Assembly (NCBI RefSeq): GCF_002165575.1
Contig: NZ_MXQF01000009.1
Span: 62,001-126,000, forward strand
Source: Pseudoalteromonas sp. A601
GTDB lineage: Bacteria; Pseudomonadota; Gammaproteobacteria; Enterobacterales; Alteromonadaceae
Length of the DNA: 64,000 nt
Direction: 5' to 3'
Positions 46,434-54,416 of this stretch are shown here, piece after piece. The translations under genes and the position numbers were made by a program. Below the pieces are notes generated by a model. It saw only the letters and a list, made by a program, of their open reading frames with translations. It ran no database searches and was not told where the DNA came from. Position 1 is the stretch's first letter. Every line of letters begins with the position of its first letter.

Positions 46434-47282
46434 CTAAGTTGCTAGTGTAAACCTAAAACTGGTTTCTTTTACTATATAGACAAACTCTTTGGAGTTTTGG
46501 TCTAGTTCGACTCCAATAGTAACAGTATCACTTGATCTACCCTCTGGATCAGCGGCCAAAACCTTATCGATATTTTCAACTATCAGCTCATACTCTTGGT
46601 TGAAATTTAATATTACTTTATCAGAATTTAAGATTGCATTAACTGGTGCTCCATTTCCAGTAACTCCCATACCAGGACATAGATACTCAGTCCCGTCTTG
46701 AACGGTAATATTTGCATTCCCATTTATACTTCTAAGAGCCTGGTATTCATCTGTTGTTAGCTTACTAGCATCAGAATATTTTTTGTACACTGAAAGCTCT
46801 TGAGGCCAATTGGCATGCATAATTTCTATGAGGTCTAAGTCGCACCATACTCCATGCCCGAAAAAGCCAATTATATTTGCTGATTCGTTGGTAAAATATA
46901 CAAACAACAGCTTTCCAGTTCGATTTATAAAACCATCACTTTCAATAAACTCTCCTAAGTGGAGGTGCTGTACCCCCCAATGAGATAACATATCATCATC
47001 ATAATTAAGGTTTTTTAAATTTCTACTTTGATACTTTCTTAGTGGGTTTCCATTTTCAATATCCGAAACGATATTGTCATACGCCCGTTTATGAGCATCA
47101 GGAATTACTAAATTGGAAGGAGTATTAACTCTTCTTTGTCTTTCTTCGATAATCCTGCACTTGTATCTTTGATACAGATAAATTGGATCGTTATTTACGT
47201 CAGAATACTGCCCGAATTCACTTTTAAGCTTTTGGTCACAATAGACTGAGTAATCATTCAATATTTCGTTTCGAAGTACCAT
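46434..47282 (-). CDS. Unrecognised protein, third gene of a putative defence operon
   Basis: The ATG at 47282 is preferred because AAAAGG lies six bases before it; another ATG two codons earlier overlaps that box. The protein has about 282 residues, is soluble, and has no signal or membrane segment. A distinctive block near residues 108-160 reads HWGVQHLHLGEFI, then LLFVYFTNESANIIGFFGHGVWCDLDLIEIMHANWP. The two His-rich strands and the downstream DLIEIMH with conserved-looking polar residues resemble small nuclease or toxin folds, but I cannot name the family. It starts 30 bp after the HEPN gene. Confidence 0.6.
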   Translation of the reverse strand: MVLRNEILNDYSVYCDQKLKSEFGQYSDVNNDPIYLYQRYKCRIIEERQRRVNTPSNLVIPDAHKRAYDNIVSDIENGNPLRKYQSRNLKNLNYDDDMLSHWGVQHLHLGEFIESDGFINRTGKLLFVYFTNESANIIGFFGHGVWCDLDLIEIMHANWPQELSVYKKYSDASKLTTDEYQALRSINGNANITVQDGTEYLCPGMGVTGNGAPVNAILNSDKVILNFNQEYELIVENIDKVLAADPEGRSSDTVTIGVELDQNSKEFVYIVKETSFRFTLAT

Positions 47283-47311
47283 ATTCATCCTTTTAAGTAA
47301 GGCGTTAGTTT

Positions 47312-48100
47312 TTAATAATACTCGTCATAAGGGTTTTCTGTTTCTAACTTTTCATAGCAATCTCTACAAAAGTACTTCCAGTTTTCAATACCTTTCATAT
47401 TACCAAAATCAACACCTTGTATTTCACCTTCAAGTTCTAGTTCGGAGCAATTTTCACATTCGACTGTTGGTTCGTAATACCCACAAACATAACAAGTATC
47501 ATTTGAGCCCTCGATTACAAATGAATCTCTTTTACATGCACTACATTCCCAGACATTTTCGGCTCTTATACCTTCATCTTCTATTCTAGCTTTTGCTCTT
47601 TGTTCAAGCTCATCAACATATTTATCTAGTTTCATTACCTCTTGATCTAAGGGGTAAGGTAAGTTGGAAATAATGTCTTCATCTAAATGCTTTTGGCAAA
47701 ATGCAGTATAAAAACCTACTAGAGTGACAAAGTTTGATTTTATTTGTTCAATTGACAAATTGAATTCAAAATGAACAATCTGATTTCTCAAATCTGATGC
47801 TGTTTTTATCGCTGAAAAATCAGAAGAATCCAACTCTACTTTTGATATTTTTTCTAACCGTCTGATTGCAAGCCATAGATCTACAGTGTGTTTAGGCTTA
47901 TCAATATTTGAGTAAATCAGTACCTCTTGAGTCCACCTCAGCCTTTCTTTTAAACAAGTTTCAATTGCTTGCACGAGCAATAAAATTGCAAATTTCCATT
48001 GTTCCTCTGACTTTTCTGCCTGCACTGCTTTTGATATTGACTCAATAAAGAAACTTTTAGAGTTTTCAAGTAGTGTCATTTTAAGTTTGGACAAATTCAC
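47312..48100 (-). CDS. HEPN-like protein with zinc-ribbon tail
   Basis: This 262-residue protein has an all-helical N-terminal domain (about 1-140) with the HEPN ribonuclease motif R-x4-H at Arg105-His110 (DLRNQIVHFEF), preceded by a helix with AIETCLKERLRW. Residues 183-250 hold four CxxC pairs (Cys186/189, 203/206, 215/218, 245/248), enough for two zinc ribbons, then an acidic tail. HEPN proteins are RNases in toxin-antitoxin, CRISPR and anti-phage systems; zinc ribbons often bind nucleic acid or protein partners. A GTG at 48100 and an ATG at 48079 are both possible starts. It is flanked by a nuclease-like gene upstream and an unknown gene downstream, all on one strand. The function is inferred. 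Confidence 0.65.
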   Translation of the reverse strand: MNLSKLKMTLLENSKSFFIESISKAVQAEKSEEQWKFAILLLVQAIETCLKERLRWTQEVLIYSNIDKPKHTVDLWLAIRRLEKISKVELDSSDFSAIKTASDLRNQIVHFEFNLSIEQIKSNFVTLVGFYTAFCQKHLDEDIISNLPYPLDQEVMKLDKYVDELEQRAKARIEDEGIRAENVWECSACKRDSFVIEGSNDTCYVCGYYEPTVECENCSELELEGEIQGVDFGNMKGIENWKYFCRDCYEKLETENPYDEYY

Positions 48101-48130
48101 CTCAGACTGGAGTAAAAGCTAACGCTTCAC

Positions 48131-48168
48131 TCCAAAGGACAAAAACCAACTGTTATTTGTCCTTTGGA
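48131..48168 (-). other. 13-bp perfect intercistronic hairpin
   Basis: TCCAAAGGACAAA at 48131-48143 pairs exactly with TTTGTCCTTTGGA at 48156-48168 around 12 bases. An outer AAGCTA/TAGCTT pair (about 48114 and 48170) extends it. It lies between the nuclease-like gene and the HEPN gene. No T run follows in the minus direction, so it is a processing, stability or regulatory element more than a terminator. Confidence 0.7.
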
Positions 48169-48184
48169 ATAGCTTATTATATTT

Positions 48185-49978
48185 TTAATCTTCTATGCCA
48201 ATTATATGGAATTCGGCACCCGAAGATCGTATTGCGTTCTCGGCACTCACTAACAGTACATCTAATTGCTTTTTACTATTTGAATTACTGGCATTCTCAT
48301 AGATTTTCTTCCTTGTATGGGGTTGAACAATAATTACTCTAGTTCTTGATTTACTCACGCCTTGGATATTGGCAAGTTCATTTATAAAGTCTTCTGCTTT
48401 GGCGGGTCTTCCGTTAAACCAACACTCTTTATTCGCAGAGTTATCTAATCTTTCCTGTAGATCAACTGTTAGATTTTTACGCATACAGTATCTTAAATTT
48501 TTAACACCTTGGTTCAATACTACGTCATGAGCACCAACTGATATACGTCGTTTAATTGAATCCGATTTTGCAGCTTTGACATGTATTAACGAAATCAGAT
48601 TCTCTCCTTTATATTTTGTTAAATGGATAAAATCTGCTTTTTCTCCTGCACCATCGTCACAATAAAGCCAGCCTGTAGGAGTTTCTGTTGTATTAAATGT
48701 TGATGGATCTAACCAATCGCCATTCCAGCGATTTTTAACCCAGCAAAATAATGACTTTTCTTTACCTATTTTATTTAGTTCGGGCTTGATTGGTGATTTA
48801 CCTGGCTTCTCTTTTTTTAAATTATAATCTTCAAAGTCAGCCCATAGGAATTGACCATAAGTTACGTCTTGATAACCTGTTTTGAAGATCATTCCGTTAA
48901 TAATCGCATGTCCCGATTCAAACCAACATTTAATAATTTCTGGATATCTTATTATTTTAATATATTCGTTGAACTGGGCTTTTTTGATAGGATTCTGAGA
49001 TTTTATGTTAAATGTAACTTGGTAGTCATTAATTAAAGGCTCAAGAGTTACATCACCAACTTTTGAGCCTAGGTGATATATGTCTAATAATATATCTATA
49101 CCATTAAAACTAGGCTGCAATTCCACTGAGTAATCATACTGAAGTTTTCTTAATAAATCTTTCCTATGCTGCCCATCTTCTTCTGGGAAAAACTCATAAT
49201 CAATAAGTGAAAAATCATATGGCTCATTTAAATCATCGCAACTAGGTATCGGATAAGAAAGAATACTAATAGGGTCTGAAGTTTGTTTTACGTTAGAGCT
49301 TAATAAATCTAATATTTCTATAACTCTGTTTTCAAAAGTTTGCCAATCTTTACAAGGCCCTCTCCAAATAGAAGACTTAAAAGGATTAATTCCTATAGTT
49401 GTCTTAGCATTATTTAATGCTTCAGTTCTAACTGCTGACATCATATACGATTGATCAATTAATGGATCTAATGTATCAGCGACACTTTCTCCGCCTAAAA
49501 CTTTAGAGTCGGCCTTAAAGTTATTTTTACCATGTATGCCTGTTAACCAAAGCATTTTTATCTTGTCTTCGTTTATGAAGTTACCGTTAAGATGATTTAT
49601 TGAAACAGGGTTAACATTCGGCAAGGACTTTGAATTAAAATATTCTCTTATTTCATCTTTCTTTCCTTGTTCAGAGAAGTAGAAACCATAATAATTATTT
49701 ACGTTAAAGGAGACAAACACATGATGTTCAACATCGAGAGCTTCATGTCCTTTTAACCAACTAGGAGATTTCAATAATCTATAAGGTGTAAAGGTTACTT
49801 CCGCTATTTCCCCGATGAACTCTTTTTTTGAATCAGAAATAACTATTTCATTTGATGATTCATCTTTAAGAATTTTCATTATGTTTGGATGAATATCACA
49901 AGGCTGCTTTTGGTCGGATTTAACTCCCATCAATATAGAGAGATAAGGTGCAATATTCTCTTTTTCCAACTCAATCAT
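48185..49978 (-). CDS. Large protein with PD-(D/E)xK-like C-terminal domain, putative defence effector
   Basis: The ATG at 49978 has a GGAG nine bases upstream, a better context than an outer ATG at 49993 or TTG at 50002. The protein has about 597 residues. Near residues 440-470 (from 49978) it reads WLYCDDGAGEKADFIHLTKYKG followed by LISLIHVKAAKS. The D-D-G-x-G-E-x-A-D-F...H-V-K pattern is that of restriction-like PD-(D/E)xK nucleases, with Asp, Glu and Lys as catalytic candidates. The first 400 residues have no motif I recognise and may be the sensor. It is the first gene of a three-gene unit. Confidence 0.65.
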   Translation of the reverse strand: MIELEKENIAPYLSILMGVKSDQKQPCDIHPNIMKILKDESSNEIVISDSKKEFIGEIAEVTFTPYRLLKSPSWLKGHEALDVEHHVFVSFNVNNYYGFYFSEQGKKDEIREYFNSKSLPNVNPVSINHLNGNFINEDKIKMLWLTGIHGKNNFKADSKVLGGESVADTLDPLIDQSYMMSAVRTEALNNAKTTIGINPFKSSIWRGPCKDWQTFENRVIEILDLLSSNVKQTSDPISILSYPIPSCDDLNEPYDFSLIDYEFFPEEDGQHRKDLLRKLQYDYSVELQPSFNGIDILLDIYHLGSKVGDVTLEPLINDYQVTFNIKSQNPIKKAQFNEYIKIIRYPEIIKCWFESGHAIINGMIFKTGYQDVTYGQFLWADFEDYNLKKEKPGKSPIKPELNKIGKEKSLFCWVKNRWNGDWLDPSTFNTTETPTGWLYCDDGAGEKADFIHLTKYKGENLISLIHVKAAKSDSIKRRISVGAHDVVLNQGVKNLRYCMRKNLTVDLQERLDNSANKECWFNGRPAKAEDFINELANIQGVSKSRTRVIIVQPHTRKKIYENASNSNSKKQLDVLLVSAENAIRSSGAEFHIIGIED

Positions 49979-50525
49979 TTGATACAACTCCATTTGTGAC
50001 AAAAATATAACAGTATATTAAACGGATAAGAGCCTTGTTCCTACAAGTCACTTTGAAAATCCGTATTTCATACATTATCGAACTAGCATAATTGCTGAAA
50101 GCATAAATATCAATGAGTTAAAAATGTGCTTAATTTTTCTTTCTTTCGCTCACAAATTCAAATTAAATATCAACAAAATTGTAGAAAATCGGATTCAACC
50201 TTAGCTGTACTTATACACAGATAAAATTTGCAACTTACTAAAATAACTCCCTGCATCCAAACGGCAGCAATGAGCTTAAACCAGCACCACAAAAGTGAGC
50301 AGAAAATCTTGGTTAATATTGCTCTAAATATGCTTCTGAATTTGCAAAAGCTTAATGTCTGCAATTGGCTGAAGAAGTCACAGGCTAGATGTTCACAAAG
50401 ATACGATATTCCACCATAGATAAAAGCATAAACCTTTTGTTGATGATTTCTGTCAATGAGTCGTTAAGCTCAATATAAAAAAACTAGCTTTTCAGTCATT
50501 ACCATCGATAAAGAAAATTTTCGGT
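49979..50525. other. Gene-free region between the defence-like operon and the methyltransferase
   Basis: This divergent intergenic region must contain the promoters of the nuclease-like operon (minus) and part of that of the methyltransferase (plus). Short open frames inside it have poor codon use and no ribosome binding site. No strong hairpin was noticed. Confidence 0.5.
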
Positions 50526-50546
50526 AAATGTTCAAAATGTCCTATT
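50526..50546 (+). promoter_or_regulatory. Candidate AraC-regulator site upstream of the methyltransferase
   Basis: The block reads AAATGTTCAAA, two bases, GTCCT, A, TT. It matches 18 of 21 bases with the minus-strand block at 58248-58268 upstream of the MATE gene. It ends 82 bases before the ATG of the methyltransferase. A TATTCT -10-like box follows near 50570. Confidence 0.6.
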
Positions 50547-50628
50547 AAATAGAACTATTGTCTCTTTGTTATTCTGTAGCTGTTAGGTGATAATTTAATC
50601 CTTAATTTTTGATGTGGAAGAACTTACA

Positions 50629-51219
50629 ATGTGGGATAAAGAATTCGATACAGAAACGTATGTTTATGGCAAAGAGCCAAATGAATTTTTAAAGGAACAC
50701 TATGAAAAACTCCCTAAGGGCAAGGTTCTCTGTCTAGCTGAAGGTGAAGGAAGAAATGCTGTTTTTCTAGCGACTAAAGGCTTTGATGTTACTGCTGTAG
50801 ATATTTCCCAAATAGGCTTAAACAAAGCTAAAAAACTTGCTAAAGAAGCGGGTGTAGAAATTAGGACTATTTGTAAAGACTTGGCTGCTTTTGATTTAGG
50901 CGAGCAGCAGTGGGATAGCATCATTTCAATATCATGTCATTTACCTCCAGAAATCAGAATTCCTCTGTATCAGAAAGTAGAAAAATCACTTAATAAAAAT
51001 GGCGTTTTTCTAATTGAAGGTTATACGCCAGAACAATTAAATTATAAGTCAGGTGGGCCACCAGTAGCCGAAATGATGACATCAGCAGACACATTGAAAA
51101 ATGAGCTGTCAGGTCTTAAATTCACTGTCCTACAGGAATTGGAACGCAACGTTTGTGAAGGAATAAATCACACAGGGCTTGCTTCTGTTGTTCAAGGTAT
51201 CGCGGTAAAGTCTCTTTAA
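50629..51219 (+). CDS. Class I SAM-dependent methyltransferase (TehB/thiol methyltransferase-like)
   Basis: The start is the ATG at 50629 (MWDKEFDTETYVYGKEPN), with GGAAGA nine bases upstream; a GTG at 50614 would add five residues. The protein has 196 residues. Motif I is KVLCLAEGEGRNAVFLA near residue 33, then FDVTAVDISQIGLNKAKKLA and a motif IV region, WDSIISISCHLPPEIR. YVYGKEPNEFL at the start is typical of small methyltransferases that detoxify tellurite, selenite or thiols. The upstream motif shared with the export operon suggests it belongs to the same stress response. It converges on the AraC gene with a 20-bp gap. Confidence 0.85.
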   Translation: MWDKEFDTETYVYGKEPNEFLKEHYEKLPKGKVLCLAEGEGRNAVFLATKGFDVTAVDISQIGLNKAKKLAKEAGVEIRTICKDLAAFDLGEQQWDSIISISCHLPPEIRIPLYQKVEKSLNKNGVFLIEGYTPEQLNYKSGGPPVAEMMTSADTLKNELSGLKFTVLQELERNVCEGINHTGLASVVQGIAVKSL

Positions 51220-51239
51220 CTACACTAATAAGTAAGTAA

Positions 51240-52079
51240 TTATTTCGGATTTGAAGAAAACCACTTTTCTCTAAATTGTTGAGGAGTGGTTCCTGACAAC
51301 CTTTTATAAAAACGGCCAAAATAACTGGTATCTTCATAACCCAGCTCCAACCCTATAGTTTTTATCGTCTTGTCGGTGAAGGCTAACATTCTTCTAGCCT
51401 CAACGATTATTTTATCATGTATAAGTTGCGTAACTGTATGACCAAATTGCTCTTTACTTAATTCATTTAAGCGTTTATTTGTCATGGCGAGTTCCTCAGC
51501 ATAGAAACTTGCGTCCTTTCTAGAATGAAAATGCTCATCTATTAACTTCAAAAGCTTAACCATTCTCGTATCTTTCAATGAATAAGACCTAACTTCACTT
51601 TCTAAATAACGCATAACATAGCGTAAGAATGATACTAGCAACATGCTCATTAAATCTTTATCTGAGCTATTAGTATTAAACTCATTTTCAATAATTTTAA
51701 TCAGGTTACTTAGGTCTTTATTCCCTTGTTCATCAAGCACAATATATGGCTTTTCAGAACGGTTTTGTAAAAATAATTTGTCTATAGGTAATTGGCTTTG
51801 AACTTGTGAGTTAATAAATTCTGCATTAAATGATATTGCATAAATGTTATCCGACAATTCATGAACATCATGAACTTGCCCTGGAGTAATGAAGAACATT
51901 TTATTAGGAGACATTTCATATTCAACAAAATCTATGCTTTGTCTACCGTTGCCAGAAAGTATCCAAAATATCTCAAAATACTCATGTCTGTGTGGTTTAG
52001 GAGATTCAGGAATAGAACCAATACCTAGAAACTCTACATCGAATGACGCTCCGTCTGGTAATCTTTTAATTTCTAACAT
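51240..52079 (-). CDS. AraC family transcriptional regulator
   Basis: This 279-residue regulator has an N-terminal cupin ligand-binding domain (PHRHEYFEIFWILSGNGRQSIDF, then MFFITPGQVHDV) and a C-terminal pair of helix-turn-helix units at about 178-275, ending in the family signature LGYEDTSYFGRFYKRLSGTTPQQFR. The start follows AGGTAAGTC. It is the last gene of the six-gene MATE/RND operon (52 bp after the small gene), so it probably controls its own operon through the motif at 58248-58268. The inducer is unknown but is likely a small amphipathic or toxic compound exported by the system. Confidence 0.9.
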   Translation of the reverse strand: MLEIKRLPDGASFDVEFLGIGSIPESPKPHRHEYFEIFWILSGNGRQSIDFVEYEMSPNKMFFITPGQVHDVHELSDNIYAISFNAEFINSQVQSQLPIDKLFLQNRSEKPYIVLDEQGNKDLSNLIKIIENEFNTNSSDKDLMSMLLVSFLRYVMRYLESEVRSYSLKDTRMVKLLKLIDEHFHSRKDASFYAEELAMTNKRLNELSKEQFGHTVTQLIHDKIIVEARRMLAFTDKTIKTIGLELGYEDTSYFGRFYKRLSGTTPQQFREKWFSSNPK

Positions 52080-52131
52080 GACTTACCTATATTTAGTGTT
52101 TGAGATAGCTTCAGCTATCTCAAATAGTTAT

Positions 52132-52398
52132 TTAATTTTGGCCTTGTTGCCATTCGATTTCATTATCTAACCTGCGCTGTATTTCTTCTGAATCAACCTT
52201 CTCTAAAAATGACTTTGCTTCAGCCCTAACTTCGAAAGGCACATTAAACTCAATTCGTTTAACCTCATCATACCTAGCAATTACCCATACTGCATGGTTA
52301 TCACTACCATCTTCTTGATTTAAGATGATTAGTGCTAAACCATACTTTTCAGTTTCAACGAACTTTCCCCATTTTTCCACTTCAGTAGTTTTATTCAT
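52132..52398 (-). CDS. Small conserved-looking hypothetical protein
   Basis: This 88-residue soluble, acidic protein has no signal peptide. It consists of a short mixed alpha/beta start (YGLALIILNQEDGSDNHAVWVIARYD) and a helical charged tail (AKSFLEKVDSEEIQRRLDNEIEW). I do not recognise it. It lies eight bases after the beta-barrel gene and 52 bases before the AraC gene on the same strand, so it is translated with the operon. Position alone suggests an accessory role. Confidence 0.6.
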   Translation of the reverse strand: MNKTTEVEKWGKFVETEKYGLALIILNQEDGSDNHAVWVIARYDEVKRIEFNVPFEVRAEAKSFLEKVDSEEIQRRLDNEIEWQQGQN

Positions 52399-52406
52399 AA
52401 AAACCT

Positions 52407-53606
52407 CTATAAATAATATTCTAATGTTAATTGGATGTAATCATCTTCTTTAATGGAGTAGCTTGGGTCGCTCATATCTTTTGAATTAAAGAATTGTGCG
52501 TCTATGACAATTTTCCAATTATTGCCAATTCGGTGACTTCCTTCGACAAACAGACTATTGCTCTCATAGTCGAGATCGTAACCACCTCCAATGAGTAACT
52601 CCGTGCTTTGTACATCATTAAAAGTGAATCTCGCTCCAAAAAACAAATCATTTTGAAAGCCCGAATTGGAATCCAAACCTCTATCATCCCAGCCATATTC
52701 TAGTAATAGTCCAATGTCAGCATCACTATCTGCTACACCATAAAAACTATATTCAAATCCTGCTTGTGCTGCGGTATAAGTGCCGTTAAGACCGTTACGA
52801 GATAACGCTTCAAACTTTAAAAGCCATTCATCAATAGTAGCTTGAGCATCAACACCAAATTGGTTTGTTTGTTCATAAAATGGAATGAAATAGCCATCTT
52901 CTCCACCTTTTTCTAAGTGAAGATCTGGATCTCGATTCGTCCCGTTAAACCAATGAAGTCCAAAATCAAAAACATCAATACTATGGCTCCAACGTAAAGC
53001 GTAATCTATGTGGTTATCTGTTCTTGTCGATTCATATTGAGCGAAGTCGCCTTCTACATGAAAAGGTGGTCTTAACCTTCCCATTTGGCCTGAAAAAGTT
53101 CTTTCTCTAAAACCAGGCAAAATAAATGCATCAATAACGCCCCAATCCCTTATTAGAGACAAGTTAACCATTGGTTGCCCTAGCTTTTCTTCTCCATCAA
53201 AACTCTCAACACCATCTGTCTGATTAATGGTATCGACTAAGTGCTGGAACTCTGTAACGCCCCAAAATACTTTACCGATACCTGTTTTTATTTCCCAATC
53301 ATCACCTACGTGAGTCCAAAGAAATTCTCTTATATCGGCATGAGACCTTTCATCATCTTGATGGTCATAACGATAGAAAGGTTTGAATATCAGGCTATCT
53401 GTTGAGTTATTCCATTCCCAATAAAGTTCAGGTTGAATGCTAAACGAAAACTGTTCTTGATAATCTTGGTGTTTATACATTCCTTCGTTTAGGTAATATC
53501 TACCTTGCACGTCTAATTTTCCCGAAATTTGAGTATCAACGTTTTGCGCGAAGATACTCATCGAGAATAAAAGAGGTGCAATCATGGTCATTGCGCCCCT
53601 TTTCAT
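52407..53606 (-). CDS. Outer-membrane beta-barrel protein of the export operon
   Basis: This 399-residue protein has a signal peptide ending SIFAQ (about residue 22). The mature part is made of alternating amphipathic strands and ends in aromatic Tyr-Leu (LTLEYYL), the C-terminal signature of outer-membrane barrels. Strand-rich runs such as YALRWSHSIDVFDFGLHWFNG and ELLIGGGYDLDYESNSLFVEG fit a DUF1302/porin-like barrel of about 16 strands. It is one base after the LolA-like gene. In such operons the barrel is thought to receive lipids or hydrophobic cargo from the RND protein and the periplasmic carrier. Confidence 0.7.
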   Translation of the reverse strand: MKRGAMTMIAPLLFSMSIFAQNVDTQISGKLDVQGRYYLNEGMYKHQDYQEQFSFSIQPELYWEWNNSTDSLIFKPFYRYDHQDDERSHADIREFLWTHVGDDWEIKTGIGKVFWGVTEFQHLVDTINQTDGVESFDGEEKLGQPMVNLSLIRDWGVIDAFILPGFRERTFSGQMGRLRPPFHVEGDFAQYESTRTDNHIDYALRWSHSIDVFDFGLHWFNGTNRDPDLHLEKGGEDGYFIPFYEQTNQFGVDAQATIDEWLLKFEALSRNGLNGTYTAAQAGFEYSFYGVADSDADIGLLLEYGWDDRGLDSNSGFQNDLFFGARFTFNDVQSTELLIGGGYDLDYESNSLFVEGSHRIGNNWKIVIDAQFFNSKDMSDPSYSIKEDDYIQLTLEYYL

Positions 53607-53607
53607 A

Positions 53608-54414
53608 TTAACGTACTCTCTTTAATGCATTCTTATTGAAGTCTTTCTCTGCTAGTCCAGTTGAAAACTGGATGTTGGATACATCCATAACAGTAGACTT
53701 GCCCGTTTGATGATTAGTCATTGTTTGTTTGTGTGCTCGCCAAAACTTATCTAGATATTTTGTATAGTCACTAAAAACAAGACTTTTAAGTAAAGAATCT
53801 TTTCTGTCATAAAAATCTATTTTGCTTATACGATATTCATTTGAATCAATCCACACCAGCCTGCGCTTATAGCCTGATTTAGTATCTACAGGATACTGCG
53901 CTACAACGAAACAATTCCCTAGCTCACAGCTTTCTTCTTTTACGAATTCATAAGTATATTTTTCGAGTTCGAAGGAACTTAAATCTTCAAATGCAAATTC
54001 TGACCCCATAAATGGGCCTGACTTGTTTCTAGAAGATATTCGCTTTACACGTTTAAGCGAGGGCAAATACAACCATTGTTCATCTGGAGTCAATGCATGA
54101 GAAAAACTCAAAAATGCCGTTCCCTTTATATCTCTAGGTTGATCAAAAACGGTAAGACTTTTATCGCCATCTCCAGTTACTTCTAAAGATTTTATGCGTA
54201 TGTCACGGGTGTTTTCATCTCCTTGTTTGTTTTTTAATAACATTCTCATTGAAGCTTGAGAGTCTCCCCAGCCCATATCCCTTTCTTTTGCTTGCTTAGA
54301 TATCTCATAGCCTTTGTCTTCATTAGATTTCGCTGAAACGTTAGTTGTACCAAAGGTACTTAAGGTAAAAATACTACCTACTAATATGGTTGAAATTATT
54401 TTGTTAATAGTCAT
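53608..54414 (-). CDS. Periplasmic LolA-like lipoprotein-sorting family protein
   Basis: This 268-residue exported protein has a signal peptide that ends near NVSAKS. The mature domain has the LolA-like half-barrel pattern of the 'outer membrane lipoprotein-sorting' family found beside RND pumps: RDMGWGDSQASMRMLLKN, TAFLSFSHALTPDEQWLYLPSLKRVKRI, and DSNEYRISKIDFYDRKDSLLKSLVFSDY. LolA folds carry acyl chains through the periplasm. It lies two bases after the RND gene and one base before the barrel gene, so the three should make a trans-envelope lipid or hydrophobic-compound route. It is not the housekeeping LolA. Confidence 0.85.
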   Translation of the reverse strand: MTINKIISTILVGSIFTLSTFGTTNVSAKSNEDKGYEISKQAKERDMGWGDSQASMRMLLKNKQGDENTRDIRIKSLEVTGDGDKSLTVFDQPRDIKGTAFLSFSHALTPDEQWLYLPSLKRVKRISSRNKSGPFMGSEFAFEDLSSFELEKYTYEFVKEESCELGNCFVVAQYPVDTKSGYKRRLVWIDSNEYRISKIDFYDRKDSLLKSLVFSDYTKYLDKFWRAHKQTMTNHQTGKSTVMDVSNIQFSTGLAEKDFNKNALKRVR

Positions 54415-54416
54415 AA

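Noticed and set aside
50228-50419. 63-codon open frame and its antisense partner
   Set aside because: No ribosome binding site, odd composition, and no recognisable protein pattern; treated as intergenic.
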